A DNA stretch of 64,000 nucleotides, taken from Prorocentrum cordatum (Eukaryota > Sar > Dinophyceae > Prorocentrales > Prorocentraceae). Shown here piece after piece: positions 40,606-49,403 of the stretch. Each line of letters begins with the position of its first letter. Positions within the stretch are counted from its first letter, which is position 1. The notes under the pieces were generated by a model. That model saw nothing but the letters and a program-made list of their open reading frames with translations, was not told the DNA's origin and did no database searches. The translations under genes were made by a program, and so were the position numbers. Location: NCBI GenBank assembly GCA_963575745.1, contig CAUYUJ010018735.1, positions 62,001 through 126,000 of the forward strand, in the 5' to 3' direction.

Positions 40606-40776
40606 TCAACCCGCTCAGTAGGGAGGGCCAACCTTCGCAAGGGTACCCTTGCATCCTTGCCTCCTCGATCCATCCTTGCCCCGCTTCGCCGGCCGCGCCC
40701 CATTCGAAGCACTTCGACATGAGCTTCCAAGGCCCTTGCATCCTTGTCGCGCGTCTTCATGATACTGGTTGATTGC
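40603..40776 (+). repeat. Rep2 dispersed repeat, copy 2
   Basis: CCAACCTTCGCAAGGGTACC, CTTGCATCCTTGCC, CTTCCAAGGCCCTTGCATCC. Ends CAGTCAACC and GGTTGATTGC are inversely related. Confidence 0.7.
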
Positions 40777-40787
40777 ACAACCCCGAG

Positions 40788-40938
40788 AGCAGGGCTGGAC
40801 CTAAACGGTGTTTTTGGCGATTTCGTGGGCCCTTTTTCGTTTCGATGTCGTTTTGCGTTAAGTGCGGATTCGAAACAAAAGCGAGGGACAACGAAAACAA
40901 AACGAAAACGTAAAACACCGTTTGGGTTCAGCCCTGCC
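40788..40938 (+). mobile_element. Fb5 fold-back element
   Basis: AGCAGGGCTGGACCTAAACG then GTGTTTTTGG at the left; AAAACACCGTTTGGGTTCAG then CCCTGCC at the right; CGAAAACAAAACGAAAACG interior pairs with TTTTTCGTTTCG. Single copy in the window. Confidence 0.75.
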
Positions 40939-40963
40939 CCAGAGCCGAGATTCCCAGTTTATC

Positions 40964-41000
40964 CGAACCCGATTCTGCCCTCGTCCTGGCTTCGTCCTAT
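40964..41000 (+). repeat. Int1 right-end fragment
   Basis: CCCGATTCTGCCCTCGTCCT then GGCTTCGTCCTA duplicates the last 33 bp of the Int1 copy at 40447-40605. Rep2 and Fb5 lie between the two. Confidence 0.75.
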
Positions 41001-41079
41001 GGGGCCCGGCGCCGCATGTGCTCTATATTGTGAAGGCCTGACGGCCGGCGCCGCCGACCTTGAAAGACATCGCCGACGA

Positions 41080-41195
41080 CCAGGAGGGGGAGGAGGAGGA
41101 GGACGAGGAGGAGGAGGAGGAGGAGGAGGAGGAGGAGGAGGCAGTGATAAGGAGGAGGAGGAGGAGGAGGCAGTGATAAGGAGGAGGAGGAGGAG
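41080..41195 (+). repeat. GAG trinucleotide array
   Basis: GAG with two GGCAGTGATAAGGAG interruptions. Confidence 0.9.
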
Positions 41196-41664
41196 GACCC
41201 TCCCTTCCTGGGCCCCCCCCCCACCCCCAGGGGGGAGGACTGGAGGAGGAGGACCGGCGTGGCGAGCGGCGCAGGTGCTCTACTTCGTCTGCGAGCGGGG
41301 CCCCTGCCACTGGTCGAGGCCCGCCCGCCGGCCCGCGGCCTCCCGGGTGCGCCGCCGCGGAGGGCGCGCGGAGGGCCGGCGGGGCCTGCAGTCGAGGCGA
41401 GGACAGCGGGACGATCGGAATGGGTACAGGCCGGTGGTTATCCCTAAGGGCTTGTCGACTTTTCGCCAATCGACTTGTGAGAATCGAGCCAGATAAACCC
41501 AGGCAAATGCAGATAAATCGTGGTAAATCCATGTAAATCTAGATACATCTGGGTAAATCCAGGTAAATCCAGAGATCTCCAGGGAAAGTTCGAGCACTTC
41601 GCGGCCGCTCCAGCGCGAGTCGAAGGACGGCAGAAGTCGTTAAGCCTTTAACGAGGTTACAAGT

Positions 41665-41827
41665 AGGTGTTTTTGGATTCCCAGACCCCAATCTGCTGCA
41701 AGCGCCTTCCTGCTTCAAGAATCGACGCGCTCTTGCCGTGTCTTGTTGTTCTCTGGGAGGATCTGGACCCAATCCGCTACGTCCGCCTCACTACTTCATG
41801 CTTCTGCCTACTTCTTCCGACCGACGG
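41665..41827 (+). repeat. Rep1 dispersed repeat, copy 3
   Basis: GTTTTTGGATTCCCAGACC, CAATCTGCTGCAAGCGCCTT, CCTGCTTCAAGAATCGACGC and ACTTCTTCCGACCGACGGG. It joins Tir3 directly. Confidence 0.65.
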
Positions 41828-41838
41828 GTACGGAAAGG

Positions 41839-42073
41839 TTCAAGCAATGGCGAGGCGTCCTGGCGTGCCTGTAGTCCTACCAAAGAATGTTCTAAGAACC
41901 CGGTTGTGGCTCCCCCGCAATATTCTTAGAACATTTCCGGCTGGGACTGCCTTTTTTCTCACATCGGGTTTGTGTTCTAAGAACATTGTTCTTGTTCTTA
42001 GAACATTTCTGGGGTTCGAAGAACATTTCGTGGCAGGACTTAGGAATGCCGGGACGGTCGGTCCCTGCTCAAA
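41839..42073 (+). mobile_element. Tir3 element, complete copy 1
   Basis: Left end TTCAAGCAATGGCGAGGCGT, CCTGGCGTGCCTGTAGTCCT, AAGAATGTTCTAAGAACC; right end GAACATTTCGTGGCAGGACT, TAGGAATGCCGGGACGGTCG and TCCCTGCTCAA. The two pair as an inverted repeat of about 38 bp. The interior holds several TTCTAAGAAC palindromes. About 235 bp, non-coding. Confidence 0.85.
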
Positions 42074-42074
42074 A

Positions 42075-42261
42075 GGTGGGGTACGATGCCCAACAGCAGT
42101 TCCTGTTCATTTTGAGCAGGACTTGCTGTCCGCGCCGCCGCGGACGTGGTTCATTGAAGACAAGGAGCCGCCCGCACAACAGCAGCCGCTGTCTGTTTTG
42201 GGCAACATTTGTTGTTGGGCATTGTACCCATGTTCTCCGTACCTATTTCGGGCGTCCCAAA
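42075..42261 (-). mobile_element. Tir2 element, copy 2 (reverse)
   Basis: Reads, in reverse, TTTGGGACGCCCGAAATAGG, ATGGGTACAATGCCCAAC and a right end GCTGTTGGGCATCGTACCCC. The final TTCTTTCCGTACC part is lost where it abuts Tir3. Confidence 0.75.
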
Positions 42262-42311
42262 GGAAACGCGACTGCAGTGCTCCCAGCCAGCCCAAGAGGA
42301 CCGCTCAAGGT

Positions 42312-42376
42312 TTAAGTCGGGCATGTCCCCCTACAGGGGGAATATTCGAGAATAGTAGAAGGACATGTCCGACTGA
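42312..42376 (+). mobile_element. Tir1 element, internally deleted copy with 37 bp flanking direct repeats
   Basis: Only 65 bp: TTAAGTCGGGCATGTCCCCC, TACAGGGGGAATATTCGAGA, then GGACATGTCCGACTGA. Almost the whole centre is missing. Flanks 42275-42311 and 42377-42412 match over about 37 bp (AGAGGACCGCTCAAGGT is exact in both) and abut the element. Confidence 0.8.
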
Positions 42377-42484
42377 CGGTGCTCCCGCCCAGCCCAGAGG
42401 ACCGCTCAAGGTCTGGCCCAGGACCCTTCCCCAGGAGCCGCCCCGACTTTATTCATTCAGTGGTCGCTTTCTTATTCATTGTTT

Positions 42485-42665
42485 TGCCGATCGGCGCGGG
42501 CCCTCGCCCCCACTCTCCCCCCCCCCCATGGAGTAAATCTTGGCTGTTTTGGGCGCCTGCTGCAAGCAGGCGGGGTCTCTCACATAGGACGCACTGCGGC
42601 AAACTGTGTCATTCAGCAGAAGTCTAGAGCCAGACCCCCCCCCCGCTTTCGCGCAATGTCGAAAC
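42485..42665 (+). repeat. Rep6 dispersed repeat, copy 2
   Basis: CGGCGCGGGCCCTCGCCCCC, CTGTTTTGGGCGCCTGCTGC, ATAGGACGCACTG and AGAAGTCTAGAGCCAGACCC. Confidence 0.7.
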
Positions 42666-42712
42666 GCCGACTCGGAAAACGTTGACTAGCAGGCGAAGAG
42701 CAGTGCAAAATA

Positions 42713-42842
42713 AACTTTTCCGCCGTCGGGGGCGCCTGCCATCCAGGCGGCTTAAAAGTTTATGCCTTGACGCGCGTGCCACCGCAGGGGTAGAAACTTG
42801 CCAGCCGCCTGGGGGGCAGGCGTCCCCGACGGCGGAACAGTT
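42713..42842 (+). mobile_element. Fb4 fold-back element, intact copy 2
   Basis: AACTTTTCCGCCGTCGGGGG, CGCCTGCCATCCAGGCGGC, TTAAAAGTTTATGCC pairs with GGTAGAAACTTGCC, AGCCGCCTGGGGGGCAGGCG and TCCCCGACGGCGGAACAG over about 52 bp. It ends a few bases before Cmp copy 2. Confidence 0.85.
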
Positions 42843-42845
42843 GAT

Positions 42846-42957
42846 TCCCAACCATCCTGTGGTGTTGGGTTCTCGTTTTGAAGAGACAGCGCCCCGCGTC
42901 ACTCACTTCTCCTTCTCACCCTCCTCCCTCCTCCCGTTCTCATCATCATCATCATCG

Positions 42958-42999
<42 letters not shown>

Positions 43000-43155
43000 A
43001 CATCATCATCATCATCATCATCATCACCATCACCATCGTCATCGTCATCGTCATCAACATCATCATCACCAGCATCAGCATCGTCATCGTCATCATCATT
43101 ATCGTAATCATCGTCAGCATCGTAATCATCGTCAGCATCGTCAGCATCGTCATCG

Positions 43156-43225
<70 letters not shown>

Positions 43226-43765
43226 AATCATCATCATCATCATCAACATCATCATCATCAGCATCATCATTATCATCAACATCATCATCAGCATCAGCAT
43301 CAGCACGCTCCTCACACGTTTCGTGGCTCCATGTGGAGCTACACCGACTGCCTCAGTGGCACCGCCCGCATGCGTCTGCCACACCCACTTTGGCACACCC
43401 CTCACACGTTTTGTGGCCCCATAGGGTGCTCCACCGAAGGCCCCAGTGGCACCGCCCGCATGCGTCAGCCACGCCCACTTCGGCGCACCCCTCACACGCT
43501 TCGTGGCCCCACAGAGTGCTCCACCGGAGGCCCCACTGACACCGCCCGCATGCGTCAGCCACACCCACTTCGGCACACCCCTCACACGGTTCGTGGCCCC
43601 ATAGGGAGCTCCACCGAAGGCCCCAGTGCCACCGCCCCCAAGCGCCGCCCACACCCATGGCGGCACACCTCTCACGTGGTTCGTGGCCCCGTAGGGAGCT
43701 CCACTGAAGAAGATAGTTACAATTGCGGTAATCACAATTGCATACGGTTGGGTCCTTCGCCAGGC
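42846..43765 (+). mobile_element. Cmp composite element, complete copy 2
   Basis: Start TCCCAACCATCCTGTGGTGT, TTTTGAAGAGACAGCGCCCC; ATC array 42940-43310; four to five satellite monomers (43310-43700) with an exact 90-91 bp period (landmarks 43321, 43412, 43501, 43591, 43681); end CACAATTGCATACGGTTGGG then CCTTCGCCAGG. It is 920 bp and the shortest complete copy. GGTAATCACAATTGC near the end duplicates part of the end block. Confidence 0.85.
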
Positions 43766-43805
43766 TAATCTCCTACTATTTTTTCGCCGGCTAGATTGAG
43801 CATAG

Positions 43806-44093
43806 CACAGTCGACATTGATAGGGGAAGGCAGATTTTCCAAGGGTCCCCCTGCATCCTTGCCTCTTCGTTCCATCCTTGACCATTCTCGATGGCCAGCC
43901 CCGCTCGGCTCGCTTCGACGCTGGGCGTCCAAGGGGCTTCATCCTCATCGCGCATCCTTGCAATCAGTTATGACTGTAAGCATAATGCAACCCTGCTCGG
44001 CACGCTTCGACGCTGGGCGCCCAAGGGGCTTCCATCCTCATCGCGCATCCCTACTATCAGTCTTGATTGTAAGCAGACTGCAAGTCCTAACCT
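43806..44093 (+). repeat. Rep2 dispersed repeat, copy 3 with duplicated tail
   Basis: CAGTCGACATTGATAGGGGA, TTTTCCAAGGGTCCCCCTGC, ATCCTTGCCTC; the right half (about 100 bp with CGCTTCGACGCTGGGCGYCC and CTCATCGCGCATCC) is present twice, near 43890 and 43993. Confidence 0.7.
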
Positions 44094-44244
44094 AATAGCA
44101 CAGTGAATCCGTGGCCTGATTTAGGTCCACGGTTTTGAGTGGCTAGCCCCACGCTGGTGCGGACTGCCTCTGCCTCGCCGCCGACGAAGAACACTGCTCG
44201 GCCCCCAATTCGGGTCCCGCCCCAAAGGGCTCGGGGTACTCTTC

Positions 44245-44353
44245 CTCCTCCTCGTCCTGCACCTCCTCCTCCTCCTCCTCCTCCTCTCCCTCCTCCTCCT
44301 ACTCCTCCTCCTCCTCCTCCTCCTCCTCCTCCTCCTCCTCCTCCTCCTCCTCA
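44245..44353 (+). repeat. TCC trinucleotide array
   Basis: About 110 bp of TCC. Confidence 0.95.
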
Positions 44354-44417
44354 TGTGTGCACTGCAGCAGCCGTTCGCAAGACACCGCCTGTGTACACCA
44401 CAGTGCTTGCGTGCACC

Positions 44418-44604
44418 TCAGACCCCCTCGGGTCATGAACAAAAACCACGACGGGAGGCTGTTCGCTGTCTTCGGCCTCTTGGGGCCCTCACTGGGCCAC
44501 GGGACCGTCAAAAAACGACTCAGGATGAGAAGCCTGTCCCGGGGAATGGGTCGATATCTTAGAGAGTAGACGTCATGAACAATTCATGGCGTCGGGAGTC
44601 TGGG
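44418..44604 (+). mobile_element. Tir4 element, copy
   Basis: CTCAGACCCCCTCGGGTCAT, CACGACGGGAGGCTGTTCGC, GGGACCGTCAAAAAACGACT, CCTGTCCCGGGGAATGGGTC, right end TTCATGGCGTCGGGAGTCTG. Nearly full length. It is bordered on both sides by GTGTACACCACAG-type repeats (44388, 44636). Confidence 0.8.
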
Positions 44605-44765
44605 ACCGCAGCGCCTGTGCACACCACAGCGCCTGTGTACACCACAACATTCGCGTGCAACACAGCGCTGGTGTACACCCCAGTGCCTGCGTGCACTGGA
44701 CAGGCAGAAGGAACATGTGGGTCGGGGTCTGCTGCGGACGGCCAAACACCAACCAAGCGAAGTGC

Positions 44766-45010
44766 TGATAGTTGAATGCGATTGTCTTCGGATTTCGTTC
44801 TGGAAACAAATGGATGTGCCCTGACTGTCCTGGAGAATGTCGTTCCGGATTTCGAAGGGAATTTCGTGCGGATTGTTTTGGGCCAGGAGTGAAAACTACA
44901 ACACACTCACGTGAAATACGCTTCGCTTGTCGCTCGCCTTCTTCGGGATTTTGTGTTAACAGAAATCCACGCACAAATCCGCTGCAACACGTTTGCAAGG
45001 TCGGTGCAAT
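44766..45010 (+). repeat. Rep3 dispersed repeat, copy 2
   Basis: GGATTTCGTTCTGGAAAC, GAATGTCGTTCCGGATTTCG, GGGCCAGGAGTGAAAAC, AGAAATCCACGCACAAATCC, CGCTGCAACACG and GGTGCAATGA. Confidence 0.75.
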
Positions 45011-45194
45011 GAACCTCTTGGAGCCGCTGGACGGCCTTGGTTTTCAGAATGGAAAGAAACACACAGACAATGAATCGTCGACTCCCAGGAAAATATGGGA
45101 ACATATAGGAAATGGAGGGAAGACGAAAACTATCCTGGCGAAGGCCCCAACCATATGCAGGTTTGAGTACCGCAGGTCAGCTGTGACGAAGCAA

Positions 45195-45310
45195 GGGGAG
45201 CTCCTCACGGGGCTACGAAACGCTGCATTGGGTTGGGGAGGCACGTGTGGACGCAACCGCTGGGGCTTTCGGTGGAGCTCCCTATGGAGCAACGAAGCGC
45301 TGTAATGGGG
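45195..45310 (-). repeat. Isolated Cmp satellite monomer
   Basis: GGTGGAGCTCCCTATGGAGC and ACGAAGCGCTG match the array monomer; lies on the far side of the helicase from the main array, same direction. Confidence 0.75.
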
Positions 45311-45761
45311 CCAAGCCCCTTGCGCGGCCGCTATGTCTCAATGTCCTTCCCAGCTCACGTCTTTCGCCTCCCTTTGTCCTTGCGCCGTGGTGGCCGCGGC
45401 CGCGGGCCGAGCGCAGCGCGGAACCCTTGCGACGCGCGCCAGGCGCCCCGTGGGGGGGGGCCGGCGACGCGCGCGGGTTGTCCGCGGCACTGAGAAAAAC
45501 TTAGCGGTCGGCTCACAAAAGGGCAAAGCGCTCGACAGAGCGCGCCAGGGAGCGGGGCAATTCCTGGAGGCATCGCGTCGCGGAGTCCCCGCGACGCGCG
45601 CCGGTCGCCCCGAGAGAGTTTCGAGGCTCGGGCTGGCCGCTCCTCAAGTCATGCCTCGCGGATAAACTCTGTAAAGCCCAACTCGTTGGCAAGGGCTGTC
45701 CCCTCTCTCCTGTAGCGTTTCGTGCGCGCCGCAAGCTGCTCCAGCTGCTTCTGCAAGCTCT

Positions 45762-45916
45762 CTAAAACGACGCGAAGATCGGGACAACATCGGATCGGGA
45801 TAACTCGAAATCTATGAGAATCGGCGGGTTTGGAGGATGTATTGGGGTGCCGCGGCCGCTCCAGAGCGTTCCGGAACGCTCTGAGAGCGCTCCGGAACGC
45901 TGTGGAGCGATTTATC
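45762..45916 (-). other. Intron 2 of helicase pseudogene, an Int1 repeat copy
   Basis: 155 nt, donor GATAAATCG, acceptor CGTCGTTTTAG. Removal joins GPP to ESLQKQLEQLAARTKR, restoring the family order; retained, it gives an immediate TAA stop. Its body carries GCGTTCCGGAGCGCTCTCAG and AGCGTTCCGGAACGCTCTGG palindromes and CGGCACCCCAATACATCC, aligning from end to end with 40447-40605. GA-AG borders are non-canonical but known among dinoflagellates. One-base alternatives at the borders are possible. Confidence 0.75.
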
Positions 45917-46078
45917 CCGGCGGCCCAGCGAGGAAGGAGTCGATGCGCGGCGCCCGCATGAGCAGGCGGCCCCCGTGGCGCGTGGCGCGCGAGAGCAGCA
46001 CGTATAGCTCCAGCCATCAGTCGTTGTCCTCCTGTTTGTTGTTCCCAACCTCGTGGTGGCCGCAGTCCAGGATCGCGC

Positions 46079-46231
46079 CTGGGCGATGTCGGCCAAGGGA
46101 GCAGCGCGCCGGGTAGCCCACCGCCCACGGCGAAAGTCCACATTACCGATGGGGGCGCGGAGTGTAGACTGCTCGCGCGCAGGCGGCGTGGCCGCAGACT
46201 GCCCGTGAGCGCGGTTCCCTCGCCCGGTCGC
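46079..46231 (-). other. Intron 1 of helicase pseudogene (GC-AG)
   Basis: 153 nt, donor GAAG|GCGACC, acceptor GCCCAG|GCGCG. Removal joins TAACQGRAMREG directly to AILDCGHHEV, the expected continuation in this family; retained, it brings an in-frame stop. AGGCG occurs at both borders. No second copy of this intron was seen in the window. Confidence 0.75.
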
Positions 46232-47029
46232 CTTCTCGCATGGCGCGCCCCTGGCACGCCGCCGTGGCGATGGCCCTGTCGCGCGAGAGCGGGACACTGG
46301 TGCGGGTGACTGGAGGTGCGGAAGGTGAACGGTTCCGACGTGTGAGGCTCGATGAACTCCGTCGGGCCCGTGTGTTTTCCCGTAAGGCTGTCGTCGTGAC
46401 GTTTGAGGTCGCCCACGAAGGGCGCGCCCGCGTTCTTTTCCATGCGCAGCCAGAGCCCCAGCGGCAAGTGCTCCAGATAGATCCTCTTCTCCGCGGCTCT
46501 TTCGGCTTGCTCGACGATTGCCCTGTTTCGCGGGTCCACGACGACGTGCACGATCTGCCCATCGGCATCTTTGACGAGGCCGCTCTTGAGGTCGAGCGCC
46601 TCCCAGAGCCGGATCCGCATGCCCACGTGCACGGGGAGGAGTCCGTGCATGCCGCCGGTGTTTTTCGGGTTGGCGCAGTTCATCATCTTCGCGGCGTCCT
46701 TCACGCTCATCGTCGGGGCAAACCTGTCGGCTGCCTGCACAAGGAAGAGCTTGTTCAGGACGTCCGCGTCCCGCTGGGCGCGCATGTTGATCCACCGCGC
46801 CACGGTGTCCCAGTAGGACCCGATCATGGGACCATTCATGAACCTGTCCTCCCGGGGCCGGCGATCGTGGGGCTTCAGTTGCGTGGCGATCCACGTGGCC
46901 CGGATGGCCGGAGGCGCCTGCTTCCCCGGCTTGCGCAGGAACACCATGAGGTCCCGGAGCTTCGGGTCCTTGAAGCGGTTGGACGCCTGGAGCTCGAAGC
47001 ACCGCGGCGCGTTACAGAACAGCTTCGAA

Positions 47030-49080
47030 CCGTGTGAGGGGTGTACCAAAATGGGTGGCGGTCTCCGCGTGCGAACTTGCCGCGGGGGCCATCGGTGGAG
47101 CTCTTTGTGGGGCCGCGAACCGTGTGACTGCCAAAATGGGTGGCGGGTCCGGCGCGCGGCCTGCGCCGCTGGGGCCTTCGGACCTTCGGTGGAGCTCCCT
47201 GTGGGGCCACGGGGCCACGGAACGGGTGAGGAGTGTGCCAAAATCGGTGGCGGGTCCCGCGTGCGGCCTGCGCCACTGGGGCCTTCGGACCTTCGGCGGA
47301 GCTCCCCGTGGGGCCACGGAGCGTGTGAGGGGTGTGCGGTTCCCGCGTGCGGCCTGTGCGATTGGGGCCTTCGGTGGAGCTCCCTGTGGGGCCACGCGCC
47401 GCGTGAGCGGTGTGCCAAAATGGGTGGCGGTCCCTGCGTGCGGCCTGTGCCACTGGGGCCTTCGATGGAGCTCCCTGTGGGGCCACGCGCCGTGTGAGGG
47501 GCGTGCCATTGGGGCCTTCAGTATGGTTCCCTCTTGGGGCCACGAACCATGTGAGGGGTGTGCCAAAATTGGTGGCGGTCCCCGCGTGCGGCCTGTGCGA
47601 TTGGGGCCTTCGGTGGAGCTCCCTGTGGTGCCACGAACCATGTGAGGGGCATGCCAACATGGGTGGCGGCCTCCGCGCGCAACCTGCGCCAGTAGAGCCT
47701 TCAGTAGAGCCTGTGAGGCCACGAACCGTGTGATGAACGTGCGCGGCTTGTGCCGTTGGGGCCTTCGGACCTTCGGCGGAGCTCCTGTAGGGCCACAGGC
47801 CGTGTGAGGGGTGTGCCAAAATGGGTGGCGGTTCTTGCGTGCGGCCTGTGCCACTGGGGCCTTCGGTGGAGCTCCCTGTGGGGCCACGAACCGTGTGAGG
47901 GGTGTGCCAAAATGGATGGCGGTCCCCCCGTGCGGCCCGTGCCGCTGGGGCCTTCGGTGGAGCTCCCTGTGGGGCCACGCGCCATGTGAGGGGCGTGCCA
48001 TTGGGGCCTTCAGTCGGGCTCCCTTTGGGGCCACGAACCATGTGAGGGGTGTGCCAAAATTGGTGGCGGTCCCCGCGTGCGGCCTGTGCGATTGGGGCCT
48101 TCGGTGGAGCTCCCTGTGGGGTCACGAACTGTGTGAGGGGCGTGCCAAAATGGGTGGCGGCCTCCGCGCGCAACCTGCGCCAGTGGAGCCTTCAGTAGAG
48201 CTCCCTGTGAGGCCACGAACCGTGTGATGAACGTGCGCGGTTTGTGCCGATGGGGCCTTCGGACCTTCGGTGGAGCTCCCTGTAGGGCCACGGACCGCGT
48301 GAGGGGTGTGCCAAAATGGGTGGCGGTTCCCGCGTGCGGCCTGTGCCACTGGAGCCTTCGATGGAGCTCCCTGTGGGGCCACGAACCGTGTGAGGGGTGT
48401 GCCAAAATTGGTGGCGGTCCCCGTGTGCGGCCTGTGCCACTGGAGCCTTCGATGGAGCTCCCTGTGGGGCTACGAACCGTGTGAAGGGTGTGCCAAAATG
48501 GGTGGCGGTCCCCGCGCGCGGCTTGTGCCAGTGGGGCCTTCGAAGGAGCCCCATGCCTCTGGGGCCAAGAACCATGTGAAGGGCATGCCAAAATTGGTGG
48601 CGGTCCCCGCATGCGGCCTGTGCCACTGGAGCCTTCGATGGAGTTCCCTGTGGGGCTACGAACCGTGTGAAGGTGTGCCAAAATGGGTGGCGGTCCCCGC
48701 GCGCGGCTTGTGCCAGTGGGGCCTTCGAAGGAGCCTCATGCCTCTGGGCCAAGAACCATGTGAAGGGCATGCCAAAATGGGTGGCGGTCCCCGCGTGCGG
48801 CCTGTGCCACTGGGGCCTTCTGTGGAGCTCCCTGTGGGGCCACGAATTGTGTGAGGGGCATGCCAAAATGGGTGGCGGTTCCCGCCTGCGGCCTGTGCCA
48901 CTGGGGCCTTCGGTGGAGCTCCCTGTGGGGCCACGAACCGTGCGAGGGGCATGCCAAAATGGGTGGCAGTCCCCGCACGCGGCTTGTGCCAGTGGGGCCT
49001 TCGGTGGAGCCCCATGTGGGGCCACGAACCAAGTGAGGGGTGTGCCAAAATGGATGGCGGCCCCCGCGTGCGGCTGTGCC
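47030..49080 (-). repeat. 90 bp satellite array of Cmp copy 3
   Basis: About 23 monomers. On the + strand each reads GGGGCCTTCGGTGGAGCTCC, CTGTGGGGCCACGAACCGTG, TGAGGGGTGTGCCAAAATGG, GTGGCGGTCCCCGCGTGCGG. Some monomers have a doubled GGACCTTCGG block, some are shortened. The period, 90 bp, is divisible by three, so long frames (up to 432 codons) stay open; not genes. Confidence 0.95.
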
Positions 49081-49403
49081 AAAACAGTTCAGGTTCTCCC
49101 CGACACCATGCCTGCCACATCACCAGTTCGCCGAGGAGGAGGAGGAGGAGGAGGAGGAGGAGGAAGGGGAGGAGGGGTTGAGGAGGAGGAGGAGGAGGAG
49201 GTGACGCGGGGCGCTGTCTCTTCAAAACGAGGACCCAACACCACAGGATGGTTGGGAACAAGAAAATACGTGAAAATATTGAGAATATTGGGATTGGTGT
49301 GTGTATTTCTTTGTGTGTCGCTGGGCCCTTTTATTGATGTGCGCCCCCCCCCCTCCCGCACAGGAGGGGGCTCGGCAGCTTCTGCCCGGGCACGGCGATC
49401 TGT

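Larger units (their letters stand above)
45649..47026 (-). pseudogene. PIF1-like: PIF1-like DNA helicase, C-terminal part, decayed
   Basis: PIF1 helicases are 5'-3' superfamily 1 DNA helicases of nucleus and mitochondria; related proteins are abundant in dinoflagellates and in Helitron elements. Only the C-terminal half is present; the Walker motifs expected upstream are replaced by satellite at about 47026. Visible in order: RCFELQASNRFKDPKLRDL, MIGSYWDTVARWINMRAQRD, LFLVQAADR, GGMHGLLPVHVGMRIRLWEA, GLVKDADGQIVHVVVDP, LPLGLWLRMEKNAGAPF, then VPLSRDRAIATAACQGRAM, then LELYVLLSRATR (helicase motif VI position) and RAPRIDSFLAGPP, ending LAARTKRYRREGTALANELG and a TGA at 45649-45651. Two short introns must be removed. 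Damage: an extra base near 46311 shifts frame between FRT and VTRT, and TGA at 46017-46019 replaces an expected Trp before WLELY. No start can be chosen. The 265-codon plus-strand frame at 46240-47037 is its antisense shadow. Confidence 0.85.
45133..49257 (-). mobile_element. Cmp composite element, 4.1 kb copy carrying a helicase pseudogene
   Basis: In its own sense (minus strand): start TCCCAACCATCCTGTGGTGT at 49257, a GAG/TCC run, about 23 satellite monomers (49080 down to 47030), the PIF1-like pseudogene (47026-45649), about 350 bp of GC-rich sequence with two CGACGCGCGCC blocks, one more satellite monomer (45310-45195), then the end block with CTGCATATGGTTGGGGC and CTTCGCCAGGA at 45133. 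The helicase is in the same direction as the element. Because monomers lie on both sides of it, it seems to have been placed within a satellite array. The copy is four times longer than its 920 bp relative. Confidence 0.8.
45050..49340 (+). mobile_element. Rep7 dispersed element, copy 2, split by Cmp
   Basis: Left part 45050-45132 (AAAGAAACACACAGACAATG, CCAGGAAAATATGGGAAC, GAGGGAAGACGAAAAC) and right part 49258-49340 (AAGAAAATACGTGAAAATAT, TTGGTGTGTGTATTTCTTTG, TCGCTGGGCCC) together reconstruct the Rep7 copy at 35563-35710. The join matches that copy at GGACAAGAACCAAGAAAATG. This fixes the Cmp boundaries to within a few bases. Confidence 0.8.

Noticed and set aside
46240-47037. 265-codon plus-strand frame
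   Set aside because: Exact antisense of the helicase pseudogene; its amino-acid sequence matches nothing I know.
46875-49082. Several 200-430 codon minus-strand frames
   Set aside because: Readthrough of the 90 bp satellite, whose length is divisible by three.
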